DNA of 64,000 nucleotides, from NCBI GenBank assembly GCA_002336105.1, contig DDEQ01000012.1, positions 12,464 to 76,463 of the forward strand, given 5' to 3'. Shown in pieces: positions 1 through 7,195 of the stretch. Source of the stretch: Chthonomonas sp. UBA1950 (GTDB taxonomy: Bacteria; Armatimonadota; Fimbriimonadia; Fimbriimonadales; Fimbriimonadaceae). Every line of letters starts with the position of its first letter. The stretch's first letter is position 1. The notes under the pieces are model-generated. The model was not told the DNA's origin, did not search any database, and was given only the letters and a program-made list of their open reading frames with translations. Both the position numbers and the translations under genes were made by a program.

Positions 1-186
1 GGGCACGGTCAATATGCGACCGATAAACTTGTCATGACTTCCGATCCGTGGAAAGCCGAGGGCATGACCAGCATCGTTCGCGAGACGTTTTCCAAGCTTC
101 CAAACGGTGGTTTTAGGTTGTTAATGGAATTTAAAGCCGGTGATAAATGGCTTACCGGCCTTAAATTGGATTACATGAAAAAGTGA
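1..186 (+). CDS. C-terminal end of an unknown protein (partial)
   Basis: The left edge cuts into an open frame of 61 codons ending in TGA at 184-186. The visible tail is mixed, with several Lys, Trp and Met residues, and ends DYMKK. It shows no motif, membrane segment or catalytic signature that I recognise. A small secreted or lipocalin-like domain is possible but unproven. Its stop abuts the stop of the convergent peptidase gene at 187-189, so the frame is bounded sensibly. Function unknown. Confidence 0.55.
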   Translation, partial: GHGQYATDKLVMTSDPWKAEGMTSIVRETFSKLPNGGFRLLMEFKAGDKWLTGLKLDYMKK

Positions 187-849
187 CTAGGCTCTGAGTT
201 GTTTCCAGTTTCCTTCTGACAGAATTTCGACCTTATCATCGACTACCAAGAAGCCGGTTTCGTCATCAATGGCATAGGCTGGATTGTCGAGCTTGGCTGC
301 CCATCGCTCAGCGGTTTCCATGGTGTTATGGGGCAGGGCTGGGTGATCGAGGTGAGGGAAGATCGAGAAATCGACAAAGCCGAGCGTTTTGGCAGTGTCG
401 GACGGGTGTTTCCATTCGACAAATTCCTCACCGATGGTTGGGGTCATCACCATACTCCCGGCGCTAAGTCCGACATAAACAAGGTCCAAATTCGGGAGCA
501 TTTCGGCAAGCCCGGTTTCTTGCATCCAATAGCAAAGAAACATCGGGTCGCCGCCGTTGACCAATAGAACATCTGCTTCTTCGACCGCTGATACCCAATA
601 GTCTCGTTTGATGCTCGGCAGGGCGGTGAGTTCAAGGACACCCATTGATTTCCAACCGAGTTCGCACATTGGAGTTGTCGAGGTGCCACTGAGAAACCCC
701 CAGGCATGCGATAACCCATTAGGAATGGCGTAGATCGCAGTCGGAATGCACAGAGCTTTCGCCTCTTCGGTGGGTTTGCCGAGGAGGTTCGTGAGTGCAT
801 TGTGAAGGGTTTTGTTCTTGATGCCAGCGGAGGTGAGAAGTAACTTCAT
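187..849 (-). CDS. Peptidase S51 / dipeptidase E-like protein
   Basis: A 220-residue cytoplasmic protein of the S51 family, whose founding member PepE cleaves Asp-X dipeptides using a nucleophile-elbow serine. The N-terminus MKLLLTSAG and the NGGDP turn near residue 100 match the family's class I glutamine amidotransferase-like fold. The sequence VGLSAGSMVM places the nucleophile at Ser129, and FPHLDHP near residue 165 supplies a candidate catalytic His. Length is close to that of PepE (about 230). There is no signal peptide. It stands alone, convergent with the partial gene on its left. Aspartyl dipeptidase activity is inferred from family only; cyanophycinase relatives share the fold. Confidence 0.85.
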   Translation of the reverse strand: MKLLLTSAGIKNKTLHNALTNLLGKPTEEAKALCIPTAIYAIPNGLSHAWGFLSGTSTTPMCELGWKSMGVLELTALPSIKRDYWVSAVEEADVLLVNGGDPMFLCYWMQETGLAEMLPNLDLVYVGLSAGSMVMTPTIGEEFVEWKHPSDTAKTLGFVDFSIFPHLDHPALPHNTMETAERWAAKLDNPAYAIDDETGFLVVDDKVEILSEGNWKQLRA

Positions 850-992
850 GAGCGGAACAGAATGCCCGGCTGAACCCCGGTGTATTAGTATTTAATAGTT
901 TTGCTACTTTACTGCTCTAAATCTCCTTTGGATAAGCTGGATAGTCGGGAGTTTAACGGCCCAGAACTTTACTAGCAGTAAATGCAACGAAC

Positions 993-1340
993 TTATTCCT
1001 CTTGAAAGAAGATGGGGCGAATTTCGAGCGGCATCCGGTTGATCTTTGCTCCTTTTCGAGCCCAAACCATGGCTTCTTCTAGGTTGGCCGCTTCGATGAT
1101 AAGCAATCCGCCAACATGCTCTTTGGTCTCAATATAGGGACCATCGGTTTCCATAATGCTCCCGTCAGATTGGGCGATAAGGGTCTTTGAGTGCTCGATT
1201 GGGTACAGCCCACAAGCAAAGAACAATGCGCCTGCCGCTTCGAGCTCTGCGTTGAACGTATGGATTTCACTCGCCATTTTCTCGTCGACAGCAGAAGGAT
1301 CGAAGTTATCGGCGAGATAGCCGTTTAGTAGAAATTTCAT
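993..1340 (-). CDS. YCII-related (DGPF-type) protein
   Basis: A 115-residue protein with the dimeric alpha/beta barrel architecture of YCII-related proteins. The signature is the stretch TDGPYIETKEHVGG followed by ANLEEAMVWA, the equivalent of the DGPF motif and its following helix. Such proteins often accompany ECF sigma factors in Actinobacteria and other phyla, but no sigma factor gene lies nearby. The enzymatic role of the family is mostly unknown. The ATG start gives a normal family length. It is transcribed leftward, opposite to the DUF389 gene that begins about 200 bases away. Confidence 0.82.
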   Translation of the reverse strand: MKFLLNGYLADNFDPSAVDEKMASEIHTFNAELEAAGALFFACGLYPIEHSKTLIAQSDGSIMETDGPYIETKEHVGGLLIIEAANLEEAMVWARKGAKINRMPLEIRPIFFQEE

Positions 1341-1543
1341 TTTTTTGTTACCTGCAGTAGTGGCTCATTTTGAGTTGAACCATGGATCTATAATCTAGTC
1401 GTTCGAAAGTTTCGGAAATCGACAAAAGCTCTGGAAATTGTAAAGGATTTCGAGATTCTTGGTATGTGATTGAGTCCGGAAGTTCGGCAATGAGATCCTC
1501 CACCAATGGATGGATCTTGGATCGATTAAAATGCGCGATATTG

Positions 1544-2629
1544 ATGGATGAGTCTATTGTAAAGCTGAGAGCTAAACGAGACACTGAGAGAGCCGAGGTA
1601 AGACGCTCGATTGTCGAAAGTTCGAAACTGACCACCGCCTATATTGCGATGAACGCACTTGCGACTGCTGTGGCGAGTTATGGCTTGCTAGCAGATAGTG
1701 TCGCAGTGGTTATTGGAGCAATGATCATTGCCATGCTACTTGGACCCATTATGGGATTGGCATTAGCCCTGGTCGATGGCGATACCATATTGCTGCGCGA
1801 TGCGTTGATTGCCGAGACGGCCGGCGCTGTCATCGTGCTCATCATCGGCGGTGTCATTGGAAGGTTGCACTACGACATCCAGATCACTCACGAGATTCTT
1901 GTACGCACCAAGCCAAATCTGCTTGATCTAGCCGTTGCCTTATTCGGTGGAGCGGCAGGTGCCTATGCGACGGCCTCGCCCAAAGTAAGCGTTGGATTGG
2001 TCGGAGTAGCAATTTCGACCGCCCTGGTTCCTCCGTTGGCAAGCTGCGGAATCTGCCTTTCTCGCGGATTGTTGCCGCAAGCAGCAGGAGCGTTCATCTT
2101 GTTTGCAACCAACTTGGTTGCTATCCAATGTGCTTCGTCTCTCGTCCTTTATTTGTTTGGGTTTCACCACATCACCAAACGTTCGGCGGACGATGCGGGA
2201 TATGTCAGGCGTTTAGCGTTCGATTTGGTTGCCCTGCTTGCACTCGGTGTGTTCCTATATTTTCAGTTGGCATCAACTATAAGCGAACAACAGTTTGATC
2301 GCCGTGTCCGAAGCCAACTGGAGTTGGGATTACAAAATGTTCACGGCGCTTACCTATCAGAGATTCGATACGTAGAACAGCCTGAACGTTTCGTTGTGGT
2401 AGCTGTCGTTCGAACGCCGAATTCGGTCACGCCCGAGCAGACCGCCCAACTTGAGTCTTCTCTCGGCTCCCGACGGGGAAAGCCGATTGAGCTTCACGTG
2501 CGCTCTTTGCTCACAAAAGAAGCAACAACGAAGGGGTACTTGCATGTGATTGAGCCAGAGGCTCAACCCGTCGAAATCCCTCGCGAAATACCAGTAGAAG
2601 AACCGAATCCATCATCGAGCCAACTGTGA
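1544..2629 (+). CDS. DUF389 family membrane protein
   Basis: An integral membrane protein of about 361 residues. After a charged N-terminal helix (KLRAKRDTERAEVRRSI) come hydrophobic segments including GAMIIAMLLGPIMG, the hallmark of the DUF389 family. Further membrane spans follow up to about residue 250, then a soluble C-terminal domain of roughly 100 residues ending in a Pro/Glu-rich tail. The biochemical function of DUF389 proteins is not established. An in-frame ATG at 1466 exists, but the extra 26 residues look unlike the family, so I prefer the ATG at 1544. The antiporter gene follows 58 bases downstream on the same strand and may be co-transcribed. Confidence 0.8.
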   Translation: MDESIVKLRAKRDTERAEVRRSIVESSKLTTAYIAMNALATAVASYGLLADSVAVVIGAMIIAMLLGPIMGLALALVDGDTILLRDALIAETAGAVIVLIIGGVIGRLHYDIQITHEILVRTKPNLLDLAVALFGGAAGAYATASPKVSVGLVGVAISTALVPPLASCGICLSRGLLPQAAGAFILFATNLVAIQCASSLVLYLFGFHHITKRSADDAGYVRRLAFDLVALLALGVFLYFQLASTISEQQFDRRVRSQLELGLQNVHGAYLSEIRYVEQPERFVVVAVVRTPNSVTPEQTAQLESSLGSRRGKPIELHVRSLLTKEATTKGYLHVIEPEAQPVEIPREIPVEEPNPSSSQL

Positions 2630-2687
2630 ACGCATCGGGTCAGGAGAGCTCTATCGGATATTGGATTGGCTCGAAATGAAGGGATGA

Positions 2688-3863
2688 ATGCTCGATAAAT
2701 TTGAATTACTACTGTTGGTAGCGGCTTTGGTGGCGCTTATGGCGAGAAGGCTGAAGCTTCCATACACGGTTGGACTCGTCTTTGCTGGGGCGGGCCTTGG
2801 CTTCACTGGCATCCTCGAAGGGTTCACACTAACCCGAGACTTAGTTTTTCGGATTCTGTTACCTCCACTCATTTTTGAGGCGGCACTGTTCATCAACTGG
2901 AAGGACCTTAGGCAAAACATAGTTCCGGTTTTCGCTTTGGCGAGCGTAGGGGTGGTGGTTTCAGCCGCCATCATCGCTGGGCTCATGGCTTTATCAGTTG
3001 GTTGGCCAGTCCTCGTCGCGGCGGCATTTGGATCTCTTATTGCGGCGACGGACCCTGTCTCGGTGATAGCGCTCTTTAAGGAGATGAAGGTTGAGGGGAG
3101 GTTGCGGCTACTGGTCGAGGCCGAAAGTCTGCTCAACGATGGCGTTGCGGCGGTTGCGTTTTCCTTTGCCATGACAATCGTGATGTCAGGCGGATTATCT
3201 CCCGTTCAAGGTGCTGTTCTCGTTTTACGCGAAGTTGGCGGAGGCGTTGCTTGTGGGGCTATCTGCGCTGGATTGATGCTGTATCTGGCCGGAAAGACAC
3301 ATGAGCATCTGGTTGAACTAACTTTTACAACTGTGACCGCATTCGGATCCTATCTTCTAGCCGAACACCTCCATTGCTCCGGAGTATTGGCCGTCTTGGT
3401 TGCAGGGCTTATGGTAGGAAATATCGGGCATGTTCGCGCGATCACCGAAGAGGGCCGAAGTGCGGTCAATGCCTTTTGGGAGTTTTTCGCCTTTGTAGCG
3501 AATTCGATTCTGTTCCTCCTCATCGGGGTACGAGAGATGTCGTTAAGCCCGAACCTGATGAGGGAACTTCCTGTTATTGCGATGGCGATATTGGCTTCGC
3601 TGTTGGCTAGGGCTGTGAGTGTTTACAGCATCTGCGGGGCTTTGGGGCGCTCAAAGCATAAGATTGAACTCGCAGATCAGCACATACTCTTTTGGGGTGG
3701 GCTTAAAGGTGCTCTCTCGTTGGCGCTTGTGCTGGGTTTGCCTGAGTCCTTTCCGCACAGAGTTGAGATTCAGGCAGCGGCGTTTGGAGTCGTTGCATTT
3801 TCGGTAGTGGCTCAGGGACTGAGTGTTCCAGTTCTGATTCGGCGGATGTCTCAAAAGAAGTAG
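2688..3863 (+). CDS. Na+/H+ antiporter, CPA1 (NhaP/NHE) type
   Basis: A 391-residue polytopic membrane protein with about twelve hydrophobic segments. It carries the CPA1 hallmarks: LLPPLIFEAAL in an early span, ATDPVSV containing the ion-binding Asp, and ESLLNDG, followed by the arginine-containing span LARAVSVY and the GGLKGALSLAL motif. These proteins exchange cytoplasmic Na+ (or K+) for H+ across the inner membrane. It has the transmembrane core only, with no long C-terminal cytoplasmic or TrkA-C domain, so it is shorter than many relatives. It lies just downstream of the DUF389 gene. Exact cation specificity cannot be read from the sequence. Confidence 0.9.
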   Translation: MLDKFELLLLVAALVALMARRLKLPYTVGLVFAGAGLGFTGILEGFTLTRDLVFRILLPPLIFEAALFINWKDLRQNIVPVFALASVGVVVSAAIIAGLMALSVGWPVLVAAAFGSLIAATDPVSVIALFKEMKVEGRLRLLVEAESLLNDGVAAVAFSFAMTIVMSGGLSPVQGAVLVLREVGGGVACGAICAGLMLYLAGKTHEHLVELTFTTVTAFGSYLLAEHLHCSGVLAVLVAGLMVGNIGHVRAITEEGRSAVNAFWEFFAFVANSILFLLIGVREMSLSPNLMRELPVIAMAILASLLARAVSVYSICGALGRSKHKIELADQHILFWGGLKGALSLALVLGLPESFPHRVEIQAAAFGVVAFSVVAQGLSVPVLIRRMSQKK

Positions 3864-3921
3864 TGGTTGCTGGCTCGCTATGATTGCCATTTTGGATTTG
3901 CTATCGGAACGGACTCTTTAT

Positions 3922-3963
3922 CGGACCGAGACGGTCCGAATACCCACGACCGAGACGGTCGTG
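3922..3963. repeat. Twin hairpins with identical GAGAC loops
   Basis: Two neighbouring inverted repeats lie 6 bases apart in the gap after the antiporter gene. The first has stem CGGACC / GGTCCG (3922-3927 / 3933-3938). The second has stem CACGACC / GGTCGTG (3945-3951 / 3957-3963). Both loops read GAGAC and both cores read ACCGAGACGGT. Neither is followed by a T-run on either strand, so they do not look like intrinsic terminators. They may be an interspersed REP-like element; copies elsewhere in the genome cannot be seen from here. Confidence 0.7.
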
Positions 3964-4027
3964 CCACCAAAGCACACAAGTGGTAACCGAGCCAACAAAC
4001 AGCTAGATCTACCCAAAGAAGGGATAC

Positions 4028-4060
4028 AAAAAACTCCCAAGCCTTCGTGAGACTTGAGAG
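4028..4060 (-). terminator. Intrinsic terminator of tRNA-Glu
   Basis: Read on the minus strand, an 8-base stem CTCTCAAG / CTTGGGAG (one G-T pair) closes an 11-base loop and is followed by six T residues. It begins two bases beyond the encoded CCA of tRNA-Glu, as expected for the end of a single-gene tRNA transcript. Confidence 0.8.
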
Positions 4061-4061
4061 T

Positions 4062-4138
4062 TGGTACTCCGGACGGGAGTCGAACCCGCGATCTTCGCCG
4101 TGAGAGGGCGATGTCCTGGACCACTAGACGACCGGAGC
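4062..4138 (-). tRNA. tRNA-Glu (anticodon CTC), CCA encoded
   Basis: The minus strand folds into a complete cloverleaf. The acceptor stem is GCTCCGG / CCGGAGT with a G-T first pair, the D arm contains TCTAGTGGTCCAGGA, and the anticodon stem TCGCC / GGCGA encloses loop CTCTCAC with anticodon CTC at 4102-4104. The T arm carries GGTTCGACTCC. The discriminator is A and CCA is encoded at 4062-4064. It decodes GAG. The CTC form supplements the usual TTC isoacceptor, which must lie elsewhere. It has its own promoter and terminator, so it is a monocistronic unit. Confidence 0.96.
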
Positions 4139-4148
4139 AAGCCTCAAG

Positions 4149-4177
4149 AAGATACCTCAGAAGGGCTCCAAAGTCAA
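4149..4177 (-). promoter_or_regulatory. Sigma-70-type promoter of tRNA-Glu
   Basis: On the minus strand TTGACT (-35, 4172-4177) and TATCTT (-10, 4149-4154) are separated by exactly 17 bases. The -10 box ends 10 bases before the first base of the tRNA. Near-consensus boxes and ideal spacing make this the likely start of the tRNA-Glu transcript. Confidence 0.7.
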
Positions 4178-4589
4178 GGGTGGGGAACAGATCGAGGAAG
4201 GAACTCGACCTAGAGGTCTAGGATTGCTTGCGGGATACCGAAACGAATGCACTCGTAGACTATTTTTGAGCGGGGAAGTGTTGAAACCAGTCCTTCACCA
4301 CGATAGGCTGGATGGATGTAGGATTCTGGTCGAAACTGAATAGAATCTAGTGTCTTTTCTGATTCATGCCGGTGAAGATGTGATGAGTAGCAGAACACGG
4401 GCCTCGCAGTTTCGTCACTTTGAGTGGCGGGAGTATGGCTATCAAAAAGGCGGGCGATTGATCCGAATTCGCCAAATTGCCTGGTCGAATTAGTGATGCG
4501 TGGTTATCCTTCTGCCGAGAATTGGAGAGTTCAAGGGGTGACCTAGCAGAAAAGGTGACCTCGTTTGGCAATTCATCTGAGGCAAAACA
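4178..4589. other. Gap without a supported gene
   Basis: About 410 bases between the tRNA-Glu promoter and the esterase gene. Short open frames exist on the minus strand (4210-4398 and 4347-4571), but they have no recognisable domain and overlap each other. The only structure I see is a direct repeat GGTGACCT at 4537-4544 and 4554-4561, repeated at 17 bases and ending about 30 bases before the esterase start codon. It could be an operator or chance. Confidence 0.5.
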
Positions 4590-5438
4590 ATGATTACAAT
4601 GATATTAGGCATGCTCATCGGCGCGCAAACTTTACACGACCTTCCCTACGTTTCCAATGGGGTTGAGAGCCAGAAACTCGACCTGTACCTGCCAGAGGGC
4701 GTAGGCAAACACCCAGTTCTCGTTTTTGTTCACGGCGGCGGTTGGCAAGGCGGTGACAAAGCAGGCGCAGGGGGAAATCAGAGGCTTGTCAATCGAGGCA
4801 TCGCAGTTGCTTCAATCAACTATCGGCTGAGTCACGAAGCCGTTTTTCCTGCTCAGATTCAAGATTGCAAAGCAGCTATCCGATGGTTGAGATCGAACGC
4901 AGCCAAATATTCCCTTGATGCAAGCAAAATCATCGTTTCTGGCAGTTCGGCCGGAGGACATCTTGTTGCCCTTCTCGGAACAAGCGGCAACACAAAAACC
5001 TTCGATGTTGGCGAGAACCTTAACCAAAGCAGTGCGGTTCAAGGCGTGGTCGATTATTTCGGCCCGACCGACTTACTTAAGATGGATGAAGGTTCACTGC
5101 CAGGAAGCCTGAAGCATCTTGAGCCAAATTCTCCCGAGTCAAAATTGATGGGAGGCAACCTGTCCACAAAGAAAGATTTGGCAGGCAAAGCAAACCCCAT
5201 TACTTACATTTCGAAGTCAACGCCTCCCTTTTTCATTGCCCATGGAACCGAAGATCATGTGGTGAATTTTGGTCAAAGTCAGTTGCTGTACGATGCGCTG
5301 AAGAAGGCTGGCATTTCGGTTACTTTGCACCCGGTGAAGGGTGCGGATCATGGATTTAACGGTGCCACTCAAGATCAGCGCCGAGAGTTATTCCTTAAGA
5401 TGACCGAGTTTGTTGAGGGCATCCTCAAAGGAAAATAG
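4590..5438 (+). CDS. Alpha/beta-hydrolase esterase (HSL / CE10-like)
   Basis: A 282-residue serine hydrolase. The oxyanion-hole motif VHGGGW lies near residue 50 and the nucleophile elbow GSSAGGH near 115. The C-terminal part holds HGTEDHVV (acid) and GADHGFNG (catalytic His), the full order expected of hormone-sensitive-lipase and acetyl-esterase families. The first 12 residues, MITMILGMLIGA, are a short hydrophobic segment, so export is possible though a full signal peptide is not evident. It probably deacylates small esters or carbohydrate acetyl groups. The ABC transporter gene starts 8 bases after its stop, suggesting a shared transcript. Confidence 0.85.
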   Translation: MITMILGMLIGAQTLHDLPYVSNGVESQKLDLYLPEGVGKHPVLVFVHGGGWQGGDKAGAGGNQRLVNRGIAVASINYRLSHEAVFPAQIQDCKAAIRWLRSNAAKYSLDASKIIVSGSSAGGHLVALLGTSGNTKTFDVGENLNQSSAVQGVVDYFGPTDLLKMDEGSLPGSLKHLEPNSPESKLMGGNLSTKKDLAGKANPITYISKSTPPFFIAHGTEDHVVNFGQSQLLYDALKKAGISVTLHPVKGADHGFNGATQDQRRELFLKMTEFVEGILKGK

Positions 5439-5446
5439 TCCCCTAT

Positions 5447-7195
5447 TTGAAGTCAATTAACAGCCTGCTACGCTATATAAAACCTTATCGTATATGGGCC
5501 ATCCTCGCTCCTCTCTTCATGATGTTGGAAGTGGCGATGGACCTGATGATGCCTCGCGCCGTACAGCATGTTGTCGACGAGGCAATCGCCAAAGCCGATT
5601 CTTCACTTGTTCTTTATTACGGGTTGTTCATGTTTGGCGCGACCGTTATGGGAATCTTTGGCGGCGTGATGTGTGGATTCTCTGCTATTCGCGCAGCGAT
5701 GGGATTTGGCGCAGATCTCCGCCATGCGCTTTACAAAAAGATCCAGTCTTTTTCGTTTGGTAACCTCGATGAACTCGATACTGGCTCACTCATTACTCGG
5801 GTAACGAACGACGTCACCCAAGTGCAGGACATCGTCTCGATGGTGCTTCGAGGGATGATTCGCGCGCCGCTTCTATTGATCGGCGGCCTAACAATGGCGA
5901 TCCTCACCAGCCCGCAGTTGGCGCTTTTGTTCTTAGGACTAGTTCCCGTCGTTATCGGGTTTCTCATCTTCATCATTCGCCGTACTTATCCCATCTACGG
6001 CGAGGTTCAACGTAGGCTAGATCGGCTTAATAGTCGATTGCAGGAAAACCTTGAAGGCGTTCGCGTGGTCAAGGCATTTGCGCGCGCAAAGTTTGAAGAG
6101 GAACGTTTTGATCAAGCCAATGACAGTCTTCGCGATGGCAACCTGAAAGCGGCTCGATTTGGCGTTTTGCCTGGGCCATTTATGATGGTGGTTCTCAACG
6201 TTGGCGTAGTCGCTGCGCTCTGGATTGGAGGAGTCGGTGTTTCGAAGAACTCGATCAGTGTTGGCGAAATCGTGGCGTTTGTGAATTACCTGGGCATGAC
6301 GTTGATGGCTCTCATGTTCTTCAGTATGATGCTCACCCAGCTTTCGAGGGCTGCCGCTTCCGCCGAGCGCATCGTGGAGGTTCTTCATACAGAAGCTCTC
6401 GTTACATCTCCTGCTGATCCTAAGTTGCCGTCAGAGTCAGGAGGGGCAATTGAGTTTGACCACGTTCATTTTGCTTATGGCGACTCAGACGAAGCCCTGA
6501 CGGATATTCATTTCAAGGTCGAGCCAGGGCAAACGGTCGCAATCCTAGGTTCGACAGGCGCCGGCAAGTCCAGTCTTGTCAATCTCATCGGGCGATATTA
6601 TGATCCAACTCAAGGGACTATTCGACTGGACGGACTTGACCTTCGAGAATATGAAGAGAGCGTTCTGAGGCAAAGAATAGGAATTGCTTTTCAGGAAGCC
6701 GTACTCTTTTCAGGAAGCATCCGCGACAACATTCGGTACGGAAAACCGGACGCTACGGAGGTCGATGTCGAGCTGGCGGCTGAAGTCTCTCAAGCCTCCG
6801 AGTTCATTCGGAGTAAGCCGGATGGGTACGACACCGAGGTTGGCCAGAGAGGAGTTAACCTTTCGGGCGGCCAAAAGCAACGAGTCGCGATCGCAAGAGC
6901 GCTCGTCCGCAAGCCCGAAATCTTGATCCTTGATGACAGTACAAGCGCGGTGGATATGCGCACCGAAGCCAGAATTCAAGAAGGTTTGGTTCGAACAGCA
7001 AAAGGGCAGACACGTCTTATTGTCGCTCAAAGAATTAGGAGCGTTATGCACGCCGACAAGATCCTGATCATGCATGACGGTCGCATTGTTGCCGAGGGCA
7101 CTCATAGCGAATTAATGGCAAATAGCCCTATTTACAAGGAGATTTTTGATAGTCAAAAAACAAGGGACGAAGAGGTAAGAGATGCGACAGAGTAA
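5447..7195 (+). CDS. ABC exporter half-transporter, degenerate ATPase subunit
   Basis: A 582-residue half-transporter with six membrane spans (residues 15-310) and an ABC ATPase domain. Walker A is GSTGAGKSS (368-376) and the signature is LSGGQ (about 473). Walker B ends ILDDSTS, so the catalytic Glu is Asp497, and the H-loop His is Gln528 (IVAQRI). The same substitutions mark the degenerate member of heterodimeric exporters such as TM287/288. It starts at TTG, 8 bases after the esterase stop, and ends 14 bases inside the partner gene. With that partner it should form an inner-membrane exporter for lipids, peptides or drugs; the substrate is unknown. Confidence 0.92.
   Translation: MKSINSLLRYIKPYRIWAILAPLFMMLEVAMDLMMPRAVQHVVDEAIAKADSSLVLYYGLFMFGATVMGIFGGVMCGFSAIRAAMGFGADLRHALYKKIQSFSFGNLDELDTGSLITRVTNDVTQVQDIVSMVLRGMIRAPLLLIGGLTMAILTSPQLALLFLGLVPVVIGFLIFIIRRTYPIYGEVQRRLDRLNSRLQENLEGVRVVKAFARAKFEEERFDQANDSLRDGNLKAARFGVLPGPFMMVVLNVGVVAALWIGGVGVSKNSISVGEIVAFVNYLGMTLMALMFFSMMLTQLSRAAASAERIVEVLHTEALVTSPADPKLPSESGGAIEFDHVHFAYGDSDEALTDIHFKVEPGQTVAILGSTGAGKSSLVNLIGRYYDPTQGTIRLDGLDLREYEESVLRQRIGIAFQEAVLFSGSIRDNIRYGKPDATEVDVELAAEVSQASEFIRSKPDGYDTEVGQRGVNLSGGQKQRVAIARALVRKPEILILDDSTSAVDMRTEARIQEGLVRTAKGQTRLIVAQRIRSVMHADKILIMHDGRIVAEGTHSELMANSPIYKEIFDSQKTRDEEVRDATE

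Noticed and set aside
1348..1635. A minus-strand open frame of 95 codons ending 7 bases before the YCII gene.
   Set aside because: Its first third lies antisense to the DUF389 coding region, it has no recognisable domain and no good start outside the overlap. It may be a remnant but I cannot support it.
4210..4571. Two overlapping minus-strand open frames (62 and 74 codons) near the esterase gene.
   Set aside because: No domain, no ribosome binding site, and they overlap each other in different frames.
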